A stretch of 64,000 nucleotides of DNA from Pyrenophora tritici-repentis (taxonomy: Eukaryota > Ascomycota > Dothideomycetes > Pleosporales > Pleosporaceae). How positions within the stretch are numbered: the first letter of the stretch is position 1; the number at the start of each line of letters is the position of its first letter. The stretch covers positions 2,418,001 to 2,482,000 of the forward strand of contig NC_089393.1 in assembly GCF_003171515.1 (NCBI RefSeq), read 5' to 3'. Below the pieces are notes generated by a model. It saw only the letters and a program-made list of their open reading frames with translations, searched no databases and had not been told where the DNA came from. Position numbers and translations under genes: made by a program. Of the stretch, positions 1 through 8,572 are shown in pieces.

Positions 1-253
1 AGGCAACTATACCGATGTGTTGCGGTGATATGCTTACATCCGATGAAGGTCCTTTTGCAGTATGTAGATCTAACACTATAGTGGTGATTATCTATAGTAC
101 CACATCTATGTATTTATATCGCACCCTCACCTACTGATTATCCTATATCGACAAACTCAAAAATCCTATCTTCACGATAGGAGGCCTCCTCATCTCTCAT
201 CTGTTCCACAAGCCATTTCCAATTTGCAAAATCGTCAAGTCGACTCTTTCACC

Positions 254-628
254 ATGAAGCTCTCCGTTGTCGCTGCAATCTGCCTCGCATCCTCGGCGGC
301 GGCAAAGTGTACAGATACCAGATCGTGTACAGGCAACGTACGCATTCATCCCATCACCGTAGAAGAGCAAGAGACTAACAAAGTACTCCATAGCCTGCTT
401 TTCCTTTATGTTTGCCTGGACAGGGCGACAGCTGCGCTTGGCTCGGTTCGCGAACCCCATGTGGGTCACACCAAACATGCCAGGATGTCGGCTGTGTAAG
501 TATCTATTTTCCATGTAGATTGATGTAGCATTGGTAATCTGACAGGATTCTTCTAGCTCGATTGCTCAATCCGAGAGGACGGCGTTCGCGCCTGTGTGAC
601 TTGTTCTGTCCAATGCTGCGATCCCTAG
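254..628 (+). CDS. Small secreted cysteine-rich protein, candidate effector
   Basis: I do not recognise a family. The model has three exons (254-337, 394-495, 557-628) with introns of 56 and 61 nt and closes in frame at 85 aa. Residues 1-17 form a clear signal peptide with a hydrophobic core ending in Ala-Ala-Ala. The mature part of about 68 residues carries 12 cysteines: two from exon 1, five from exon 2 and five from exon 3, with a CC pair four residues before the stop. Size, secretion signal and cysteine density are those of a fungal apoplastic effector or a small antimicrobial or defensive protein; function is inference only. A second acceptor AG at 545, 11 nt before the one used (556), would give a 79-residue form lacking the last five cysteines. 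A TATA-like stretch lies near 112-119. Reasonably sure of the gene, unsure of its role. Confidence 0.68.
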
Positions 629-1017
629 TCGAGGAACGTATACGACTAAAAAGCCGTTTCTATGCAAGTGTTCTTAGTACTTTCGGGAAAAAGAGATGGA
701 CACTTAGTGGTTACATGACGCGGGTGGCCAGCGACGTACTTATCAAGAGGCAGTAGCAGCAGCTGTGCATACACAGACATTAGAAACGATAGTATTAAGG
801 CAATCGTGTCACCGAACGAAAATGGGAATTCTGAATATAAGACGGTGCTGGCGCAGTTGAATCACCTTCCGAGATCCACTACGATTTCACTCCACAACTC
901 GGCACTCGCGGATAAATATTGAGGCAAATCTAACGCGAATGAAAATTTGGCGATTATTCTTTATGTTATTGGTAGGAACTATGGTGCAGGCAGAAGGTAC
1001 GATACCTACGGAGTCAC
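629..1017. other. Intergenic, nothing recognised
   Basis: No reading frame with protein-like composition is visible. A plus-strand frame that begins at 939 with a hydrophobic start overlaps the interrupted minus-strand gene and was not accepted. Confidence 0.4.
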
Positions 1018-1848
1018 TCACCACGAGTGACGGACGCGGTCAGACTCTGGCGACATCATTTTCAGTAGTGATACTCCCATCTCATAATATTCTTTCCTCG
1101 TCGGGTGACAAATTTCCGGATATTGCAACTGACCCAGATTGCAACGTCTCCGAGAATCGTCCCATGCTTCCCATAGCACATCGTGCACCTTGTCGTTAGG
1201 CGTACTGCATATGATAAGATTCCAGAACGCTCTCATGGATTCCTGGACCTTTATTTTGCCCAGCCACGGATATGGGTTTGTCTCTCACCATCCGATGATG
1301 GTAGACGTCCACCGTGTACTACCTGATGGCAATCGCACTTGTTCGCCGTACCACCCTATCACATCCAAACAGAATTTGGGCAACGAAGGATCGTGGTGGA
1401 TAGATTGGGCGGGGTTGATGATAGTTGCGCAGATCTTCTTCTCGTCTCTTCGATCTATCATCGTCTTCTCATTCCGTACGAAGTACCCGTGAACTTTGCG
1501 GACGAGGTTCGATTGTTCCAGAAGATCTGCACGTTCAGAGTCGCAAAGGATCGTGTTCGTGCTGCTTGATGGGGAGATGTTGTAAAGAGCCGCATTCAGC
1601 TCATCGAAGTTCGCGCCAAACGTCATTGCGAGGATTTCGATGAGGAAGCGACGCACCTGCTCGGTCTTACACTGCGGCGGTTGAGCTTGTGATGGAGCAT
1701 AGTACTTGGTATCAATTTCGACGATGTCTTTATACTCTGGTGGCGGTGTTGAGAGTGGCTTCTGATGCTCTGTTGGCGATGAGGTGTGTGAAGGAGGAAG
1801 ACGTGATATTCGGAAGCGACCTAGACGGCCTAGACTGAACGTTGGCAT
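1018..1848 (-). pseudogene. Unknown protein frame interrupted by one in-frame TGA
   Basis: Reading from ATG at 1848, the frame runs 187 codons to a TGA at 1285-1287, then continues in the same frame for about 89 more codons to a stop at 1018. Composition on both sides of the TGA is protein-like and rich in W, Y, C and charged residues, so this looks like one gene of about 276 codons with a nonsense change. An intron removing the TGA was sought: the donor GTGAGA at the site leaves phase 2, while the acceptors before the downstream part are phase 0, so no splice restores the frame. A CGA-to-TGA transition would explain the stop. The first 60 residues are rich in S, P and T. Family not recognised. 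Alternative: a real 187-aa protein followed by an accidental open frame. Confidence 0.42.
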
Positions 1849-2291
1849 AACGGCAATATCTTAATGCAACTGGAGTGACTTTGGAGAAAGCAGGACAAGG
1901 ATAGGAATAAAGAGAATAAGAGCAAGGTTTTGTACATCTGATGAGAGGGCACTAGTCAGTGTAACCATGGTTCATGGTCGCTTAGGTCAGCAAAGAGGGG
2001 CCTTGTACCAAGGTAAGTTAAAGTACGCGCGGGTTCAATCACATGAAGGTAAACGAGAAGTGACTAATTGGAATTTTTTGTTGGCTTTTCTCGGACGATA
2101 CGAGCTACCTATGCTACCTGTCGGCCATAGGGCTTATCCCTTGGCTCCTCCTTAGGCAACCAGGCAGCCACCCATTTACCCGCTAGTACCTTTACGGCCT
2201 AGCTCCTTCACTCCCTCTTCCCACTGCGCATATAGACCTCTTTCCAATAGCTCTAATACAACATGATTCTCCCCAACCTTGACGCTTGACA

Positions 2292-2303
2292 GGTTATGAG
2301 CCC
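2292..2303 (+). other. Primer-binding site complementary to half tRNA-iMet
   Basis: GGTTATGAGCCC is complementary to the anticodon arm of initiator tRNA-Met (GGGCUCAUAACC, with CAU as anticodon). Priming by an internal half-molecule of tRNA-iMet, rather than by the tRNA 3' end, is established for Drosophila copia and for several fungal copia elements. It starts directly after the presumed LTR end and 184 nt before the gag ATG. Confidence 0.65.
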
Positions 2304-2475
2304 TCACCCGCTCCCGTAGTCGCTCACGATAATTCTATCAGATATTTTGACGACCCGCGCGCCTCATCACAATCGCCACCCCGCAACTTGCAGCTCATCG
2401 ATCGCTTGGACGACAACGAGCTCTCCGCTGCTCACCAAAAAATCGCCAGCCGAACGATCTTCGACGTCCGCCGCG

Positions 2476-3462
2476 ATGGCAACTCACACCTCCTCCACAG
2501 CTGTCACCGCGCGCCTTGCAGCCGACGGCAAAAACTGGAAGGACTGGATTAAACAACTTATCAATTACGCAGCCGCTGATGGCGCTGTAGCCGTCCTAGA
2601 TGGGGCTCCGCGCCCAGAATTTGACGCTACAGACGACATGTATCGCATCACCGCCATGCAGCGCCCAATCACTCATCCTTCAGGCACCTCAGCAGACGTT
2701 ATCCAAGCCGAGCTTAACCGTATCGGCAAGCTTAACAAGACTATAGGACCGTTTAACAATGAGGCTCGACAGCTACTTAAAGAGAACAAGCTTGCGCTTG
2801 ACTCATGGGTCGCCCGAGATGCCCGACTCCAAAACACCATACTCTCATCCATTGACAAGCCTCTCGTAGCTCAGGTGCGCACATGCCCTACCGCCCACGA
2901 CATGTACAAGGCTCTCAAGGACCTCAACAGCAACGGTGACTACGCCAATGCTGCTCCCGCGTGGACTGCCTTCATCGACCTCCGCGCTAAGACCCAACCC
3001 ACAGTCCGCAGCTATATTGGACAGTTTCGCGAGACGATTAATGACATCACGGTACAAGGCATCACACTTGGATGGAAGAAGCCTTCAGCAGTACCTGGTA
3101 CATCCGCTGACCGCGACGTCGAAGACCTGCTCATCATCCACTTCCTTCACGGCTTAGCTCGTGTACTCCCACAGTGGGTAGAAGCTCGCAATAACGACCT
3201 CCGCCAAGGCCATACATGGTCTATCGACACGCTCGTCGCGTCTCTCGAGGATCACCTACGCCATGCCCCAGATGAGCCCGTGAAGACTTTTCTCCCCGTC
3301 TCTAAACAAGCGGAGGAGAAGCGCGTTCTCACACGCCTAAACGGCCGCGGCAATGGCAACAACAACAACCAGAACTCTACTCCTCCGTCTCTGACGACGC
3401 GCAATAGCACCCAACAGAAGCGTACTCATCAGCCTGTTGGATTTGACACTAACTATATCTAG
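2476..3462 (+). CDS. Copia-type gag polyprotein fragment
   Basis: A 328-codon frame starting at ATG 2476; an earlier in-frame ATG at 2347 lies in low-quality sequence near the primer site. It has the layout of copia gag (UBN2-like): an N-terminal segment with a W-x2-W pair (NWKDW) around residue 20, a helical core with the typical AW-x-F stretch around residue 160, and a basic, Asn-rich C-terminal end. It stops before any CCHC zinc knuckle, and no pol follows. Such a protein could form capsids or bind RNA only if expressed; nothing here shows expression. It could be a decayed insertion or a retained gag; an open frame of nearly 1 kb argues for a recent insertion or some constraint. Confidence 0.6.
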   Translation: MATHTSSTAVTARLAADGKNWKDWIKQLINYAAADGAVAVLDGAPRPEFDATDDMYRITAMQRPITHPSGTSADVIQAELNRIGKLNKTIGPFNNEARQLLKENKLALDSWVARDARLQNTILSSIDKPLVAQVRTCPTAHDMYKALKDLNSNGDYANAAPAWTAFIDLRAKTQPTVRSYIGQFRETINDITVQGITLGWKKPSAVPGTSADRDVEDLLIIHFLHGLARVLPQWVEARNNDLRQGHTWSIDTLVASLEDHLRHAPDEPVKTFLPVSKQAEEKRVLTRLNGRGNGNNNNQNSTPPSLTTRNSTQQKRTHQPVGFDTNYI

Positions 3463-4253
3463 TGATTACATACATGATCCGGAGACAAGTACTGATGTCG
3501 AATGCGGAACGACGTGCAGCACTGCGGACGGCAGAAGGATTTTGGTATCAAAGCGCGATACAGACTATTCGTATGGATGGCCTGGATTGTATGTGAGCTC
3601 GCGAAAGAGCTGGAGAGCGTTGTGGCTGTGGTACAAAGGCGCAGGATAGACTGTTTGTATGTATAGTCTGAGTTGTGTGTGGGCTACTGGAAGAGCGCTG
3701 TGGCTGTGGTTGTGGTGTTCACGGTAGCGGCCAGGTGTGAAGCTGCATTGCAGTCTACCGCAGCTCGTTTGGTGTGCTTCCGAGATGTTGAGAGTCCAAA
3801 CATGGGCTATAGCTGGAAGCTACACAGCTTGTGAGGAAGAGGTTTCTCGGGTTTTTTACGGTCTCGGGGGACTACATAGGTGAGGAGGAGAAGGTTTCTC
3901 AGATTGTTCGCGGTCTCGGGAGACGACACGGTGAAGAGCGGAAGCTGAGATAGGTAGCTCAGCTGCGGTTGAAAGGTACGACGACTTCGCTGATAGGGCC
4001 GTTGATAGGGCACTCTGGATGTCTTCGCCAAACCGTAAGAATCGATGTGTGAGCTGAGACGAGCTGCACTCTCGGTGCTGTCCTAGATAGTGAGTAAGAA
4101 CAACCCCCCGTTTGCACCACTCCCTTTCGTTATTGAGAGTGGCCCCAGGCCTAACCACGGGGAGGCGGGGGACAAGGCCCATAAGAATGACAATAGTAAA
4201 AGATGTAGGGGATACAAAAGAAAGGTGATACAGGTAGTGAACAGAAAAGAAAA
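3463..4253. other. Intergenic with short imperfect repeats
   Basis: No convincing gene. Two GAGAGCGTTGTGGCTGTGG-like segments occur near 3612 and 3692, and a tandem repeat lies at 3831-3929. Short frames on the minus strand (3807-4182) read through the repeat and look accidental. Confidence 0.4.
3831..3929. repeat. Two-copy imperfect tandem repeat, about 49 nt
   Basis: Copy 1 starts GTGAGGAAGAGGTTTCTCGG at 3831. Copy 2 starts GTGAGGAGGAGAAGGTTTCT at 3880. Both contain GGTCTCGGG followed by a GACTACA/GACGACA end. Copy 2 has a 3-nt insertion. Confidence 0.6.
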
Positions 4254-4676
4254 TTAAGATGATGAGGGAATCCGTTTTCGAACCGTCCGGCCACCAACCT
4301 CAACCCCAAGCCCAGTCCCAAGCCCGGAGGACTGGACAAAGCCCATGACCTTGGCCTCGTCCAACTCTTTGCGCAGATCAGAAATCTTCTTCTCCAGCTG
4401 CTCGACCTCCGCCTCGTGCCCTTTTTTGGCATTGTCCGTCAACACCAATTCTCGCCCCAGCCTCTCCTCCGCCCCCCTCAATCTCTGCTGCAATGCAGCA
4501 TCCCCCAACTCGATTTTCGCACGCTCGAGGTCGTGTATGAGCTCTGCCTTTTCGGCCTTCTTCCACGGCCAGCTGCATTTGAGCAACCATACGGAGACGG
4601 CCGCACACAGGAGGCCTGCGCAGAAGAAAATTGTGTCGCTAGTCAAATTGACCGGGATACTGGTCCAGTCCGGCAT
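4254..4676 (-). CDS. Small single-TM coiled-coil protein, unknown function
   Basis: A 140-codon frame taken from ATG 4676, whose product starts MPDWTSIPVNLT; earlier in-frame ATGs up to 4802 would add a less protein-like leader. About residues 14-36 form a single membrane helix with a C-terminal Cys-Ser-Trp-Pro-Trp. Residues 38-105 are strongly charged, with heptad-like spacing and many Lys, Glu and Leu, consistent with a coiled coil. The tail is Gly-rich and then basic. A type III, tail-exposed membrane protein is the simplest reading. No family recognised. Confidence 0.5.
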   Translation of the reverse strand: MPDWTSIPVNLTSDTIFFCAGLLCAAVSVWLLKCSWPWKKAEKAELIHDLERAKIELGDAALQQRLRGAEERLGRELVLTDNAKKGHEAEVEQLEKKISDLRKELDEAKVMGFVQSSGLGTGLGVEVGGRTVRKRIPSSS

Positions 4677-5185
4677 CTTGAAATTGGAACTAGCTATAAT
4701 AAGATCATACGAATTAGCATTTTGAAACAGCATTAACATCCTGGTGTAGCATATCTTGCTTGATAGGGTATGAGTAGTGAAGGGGAAGAGAAACATTGAC
4801 ATACTTAGGTTCCGTCGTGTAATAGCTGAAGAAGAGAAGAGAAAACACCACGGGCAGAAATAAATACATCAGATCTGTAGGGCCGGCAGCCACTGCTACG
4901 TAGCTGCGGCGTTCTAGAGGAAGTGTAGCCCAGAGCTCTTACCTTCTAGGTTCGGGGATAATTCGAACACTGATATATTGGCAGGAGAGGCTACGACAAC
5001 AAGCTACAACGGCAATTACTGACATCACCAACGTGGACCTAGTTGCCCGGCACATCCGTAATATTTTCAAGTGATCTCGTGGATGTCTCGGTAGTTGCCC
5101 AGCTGCTATGCTAGTATTAAAATCTACATTATAAGAATGTTTTTCCCGGATCGACTAGCGCAAACATACAGGCCTGTCGAGTAGC
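4677..5185. other. Intergenic, nothing recognised
   Basis: Presumed upstream region of the small coiled-coil gene and downstream region of the phospholipase-like gene. No repeats or RNA genes seen. Confidence 0.4.
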
Positions 5186-7016
5186 CTAGAAGTGAGGCAA
5201 AAGGTTGAACAGAATGAAAGTAAGAACAAACAAGGCGATGGCGAGACAGTACTTCAACACCCCAACCATCTTGCCACGAAGTGAGCTTACCACACTTGCC
5301 TGTGGCTGAGTATACGCCAAACCACCCTCAAGCATCAACATCTTCCTCTCCAAACCAGCTGTATACTCCTCATCCCCCTCCCTGCTATCTCCCACTTTCT
5401 CCACTGCCAGAACCCCACACGTATCCGGCAGCCCAAACCGCTCATCAACCTGCGCATTACTCCTCGTGACCCTCTGATCCAGCTCATACACCTCATTATC
5501 CAAGAATTCACGCACGCCATCATCCCACCTAGTCTTTGCAGCGAAGAAATTGATCAGCGTGGTGCACTTGTCGATGGCGTCGCGGGCGCCGATTATCTTG
5601 TTGAAGGAGTTGAGGTCGCGGGGGCTGAGGTCGTCGGAGTCGGAGTCGTCGTAGTGGTCGTGGCGCGAGGATTGGTTGAGATAGGTATGGAAGGTTATGA
5701 GGGGGCCGAGCTGCGCATGGGTATTTGGGAGGAAGGTGACGTAGCCTGGGGTTTGTAAGTTTAGGTGGGTAGTGAGGGGAAAGGGAAGTGAACTCACCAT
5801 CCTTGTCTCGGCCGGCGAGATCGTTGGGGTTCTTGAGACGGCGTAGCGTGTGACCAACTGCGTAAGAGTCTTGGATCATGTGTAGACATACTCCCAGAGC
5901 TCGGTGGGAAATGTCTGCCTTGCGGTATTCTGGAGTGTTGCCGAGGAGGAGGTCGCGCAGAGTCTGGTTGCCTGAGGTGGAAGCTTTGAAACTGCCTGGT
6001 AGCTTATCGCAGAGTAGATCGCGTTCGTTGACTTCCTTGCCAACTGCGAGCTTGTACATGACTTCTAGCCAGGTAAGGATGTTTCTCTTGGTCGTATTGG
6101 GATCTTCGTTGACGTCGCTGGCCATGCCGTGGAGTAACTGGAGATCGCCAAAGTGGCTGCGTTGCGTCATGCACGTCTTTTTTCCATGGTTAAAATCACC
6201 TAGGAAATCATCGCCGAGATCAAAGGTGCTGTTGTTGTCCCTGAGATTTTTGAAGAGCAGGCATGATGGATCATCGGGCCACACGAGGCCGCGGACGTAC
6301 TCCCACTGCTTTGCGTCGAGATTGTTGTATGTGGTGCCCTTGGGGAAATGGAGGTTGGAACGAATGAAAGCTGCAATGGCGATTTCCTCGTGGACGGGCT
6401 GCCAATGGAGGAGCCCACCAATGGTGTCAAAACCGATCTTGAATTGGGCTTCGACGCTGTCTGAGTAGTCGTCGTCGCCTGCGAGGTATATCTCAACGTG
6501 CGCTGTGAAAGTTAGTTTGGTATATGATAGGATTGCGCAGTGCCACTTACCGGTGAACGGATGGCCCTTGTTTTGATAGCTCAACACGTTGACAGACACC
6601 TGGTTTGGTTTACTCGATTTGGCATACAAGTAGTTATCGTCCGTGGCGGAGTAGGGATCAGCAAAGTCGAGGCGTACTGTCACGCGCTTGTTCGCCTTGG
6701 GTGTGTAGAGCTCGTACACTACGAAGCCCTTGCTTCCATCAAATCCTGTTTCAAGTCAGTCACTATGCTGGAAAATTGCGGGTCTAGAGACGTTGTCCAG
6801 ATTGACAAGGAAAGTAGTTGTTAGCTTACCAAGAGTATCTTTGAGATGAACGATCCCCTCACCCCCTGCCTCTATAGTATTCGGTGGACTTCCCTTAGCC
6901 CATTCGCCCTCTTCTGCACCAGAGTCATCAAGTGCGATGTCGACGCTGGTCTTGTTGTGTACATGGATGTAGCTTCCGTAGTCGGCATAGGTATGGATAC
7001 TAGATGCATGAGCCAT
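5186..7016 (-). CDS. Two-domain protein: beta-rich N-terminus plus zinc phospholipase C-like domain, tail-anchored
   Basis: Four exons (6830-7016, 6551-6745, 5798-6502, 5186-5745; introns 84, 48 and 52 nt) give 548 aa with every junction in phase. Residues 1 to about 127 look like a beta-sandwich without signal peptide and resemble small fungal lectin or aegerolysin-like folds only in general character. The helical second part contains H335-x3-D339-x5-H345 (HMIQDSYAVGH), the same spacing as the zinc-dependent phospholipase C signature, preceded by His-rich segments near residue 244 and followed by an FHTYL segment that may supply more ligands. Residues about 520-545 form a C-terminal membrane helix, so the protein could be tail-anchored with a cytosolic catalytic part. 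Enzyme class is inferred from motif spacing; S1/P1 nuclease-like chemistry is the alternative. Confidence 0.62.
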
Positions 7017-8572
7017 GGTGCTGAAAGTCAAAAGTAAATAGTTCGGATGTTGATAGTTAGGAGTACTGGACGAACAACAGCAGCGTAGCATGCGGAGTAT
7101 TTAATTGCCTCTCGTCTCATTTTCATGTCCTCTCTTAGGTAGTCCACATATTCGCTTCTAAGACTTGTACGGGCTCAAACAAACACGTTAGTCCCATCTT
7201 GGACGATATGCGATGGTGTTAGTATACGAATGTTGTCTCGACTCATCCAGGTTGTCGCTTAGAACGTGTGGCTGAAATGGGCTGGCTGAAAAAGGGTCAT
7301 TGTGATAGCCGAGGCGGTTCGGCAATTCCGTAGATTCTGGGGATGAGATGTTCATGGTTCCTGATTGAGCAGCGAACGTGATGTCGCAGCTGAGGTTCGA
7401 TGATGAATTGGGTTTGGGTCCTCCCTGATGGTCTTAGCGTCGGTGCCTGAGTCGGAATAGACTATCGAAAATGGGCCGGACCGAGTCTACATCGACGGGG
7501 CTGCCGCCTGTTCACAAACCTTTCAGCTGCCCATGCTGACAGCTGCAGCCACGTGTTTTAGTGGCAACAAGCGGACGTCTAGAACCTGCATCTGCATACT
7601 CTCCAGTGCCTTGGCATCCAACGTCAAGTGAACGCGACATACCATCACATGGTCTGAATACAAAGATGCAGGTGATTAAAAGACATGTCTCTGTTGATTC
7701 ACACACCAAATATTGACACCTAATATGTAGCGGTGTGAGGAGAGGAGGAGGACTGCGTTGCATTGTGTAGCTATGGAGGAACTGCAGCTATATAGGTGTG
7801 TGTGATGAGAAAGTGTGGTAGCGATAGCCGTACCCAACTCTCACCCAAGTCGGTCTTGGCAAGTCCCAAACCGTTACATAATAGGCGTGTCTGGACACTA
7901 AAGTGGCCTTTTTGCCCCAGTATATCAAGTATTTTATGGGATCAAGGTACCCAGGCACCTGGGTGTCATAAAATACTTGACACCTCATAGGCGTGCCTGG
8001 CAACTACAGTGACCCTTTTGCCCTAGTATGTCAGGTATCTTATGGCACCCAGTTGCTTAGGTACCCTGATCCTATAACAACGATGTGCCCTTGCACTTAT
8101 TTTGGGTACTATAGACTACTGTACCCGGGCTTTCTCTGCTTAGCATTATCTTGTTGTTCTATAAGTTCTATAAAAATCCTTATAGAGAGAAAGATAAATA
8201 ATTACGAGATTAATAGAAGGAGAAATTAAAGGCTGCTAGGCGTGTTGACACGGCAAAGGTGTCGAATATCACTGTCGTTGCAACGAAAAAAGTATATGAT
8301 ATTTGATTAGTAGTGAGCAAGAGCTGGATGGAGAGATCTCCATATGTACGGATGCGAGCTGAGCGGGAAGCTTGGTCTACCGGTACCTAGTGATCCACGC
8401 TTCCGGCCCGGAAAAACTCGCCGGGCTGGCTGTACGCGCATGTCCCAACAAGGCGATTCGTATCTGTGTTTATATGCAGAGAATTTAGTGGCACTTTAGT
8501 CCTCTTATATAATGTAGATCAATTATATTTTATACAGAGGTTTTACATCTTATCCACTAATCCCTGCCCATT
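7017..8572. other. Intergenic 1.5 kb with a palindromic repeat block
   Basis: No gene accepted. The block 7881-8086 is a structured repeat. The stretch 8140-8300 is AT-rich and unstructured, like the edge of a decayed mobile element. Confidence 0.45.
7881..8086. repeat. Composite palindromic direct repeat
   Basis: A 59-nt unit starting ATAGGCGTG at 7881 recurs at 7987 (period 106) with mostly transition differences. Between them lies a nested palindrome: outer arms TCAAGTATTTTATG (7925-7938) and its perfect complement (7967-7980), inner arms ACCCAGG (7949-7955) and CCTGGGT (7958-7964). The stretch after the second unit (about 8048-8078) is an inverted, transition-riddled version of the first palindrome centre. 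The layout suggests two head-to-tail copies of a small inverted-repeat element, or a MITE end, altered by C-to-T type mutation. Confidence 0.62.

Larger units (their letters stand above)
2170..3462 (+). mobile_element. Ty1/copia-type retrotransposon remnant (LTR end, PBS, gag only)
   Basis: The order is a presumed 5' LTR end (closing with CTTGACA at 2285-2291), a primer-binding site, then a gag-like reading frame. No integrase, reverse transcriptase or protease frame follows, and I found no matching 3' LTR within the window. The LTR start could not be placed, so the left boundary is nominal. The copy is therefore a 5' fragment or a gag-only derivative. Confidence 0.6.

Noticed and set aside
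939..1199. Plus-strand 86-codon frame with a signal-peptide-like start
   Set aside because: It lies opposite the longer minus-strand interrupted frame, has poor composition after the leader and no splice extension that improves it.
1959..2291. Complete 5' LTR boundary for the copia remnant starting TGTAACC at 1959
   Set aside because: Length would be plausible, but no matching 3' LTR or target-site duplication is visible, so the left edge cannot be fixed.
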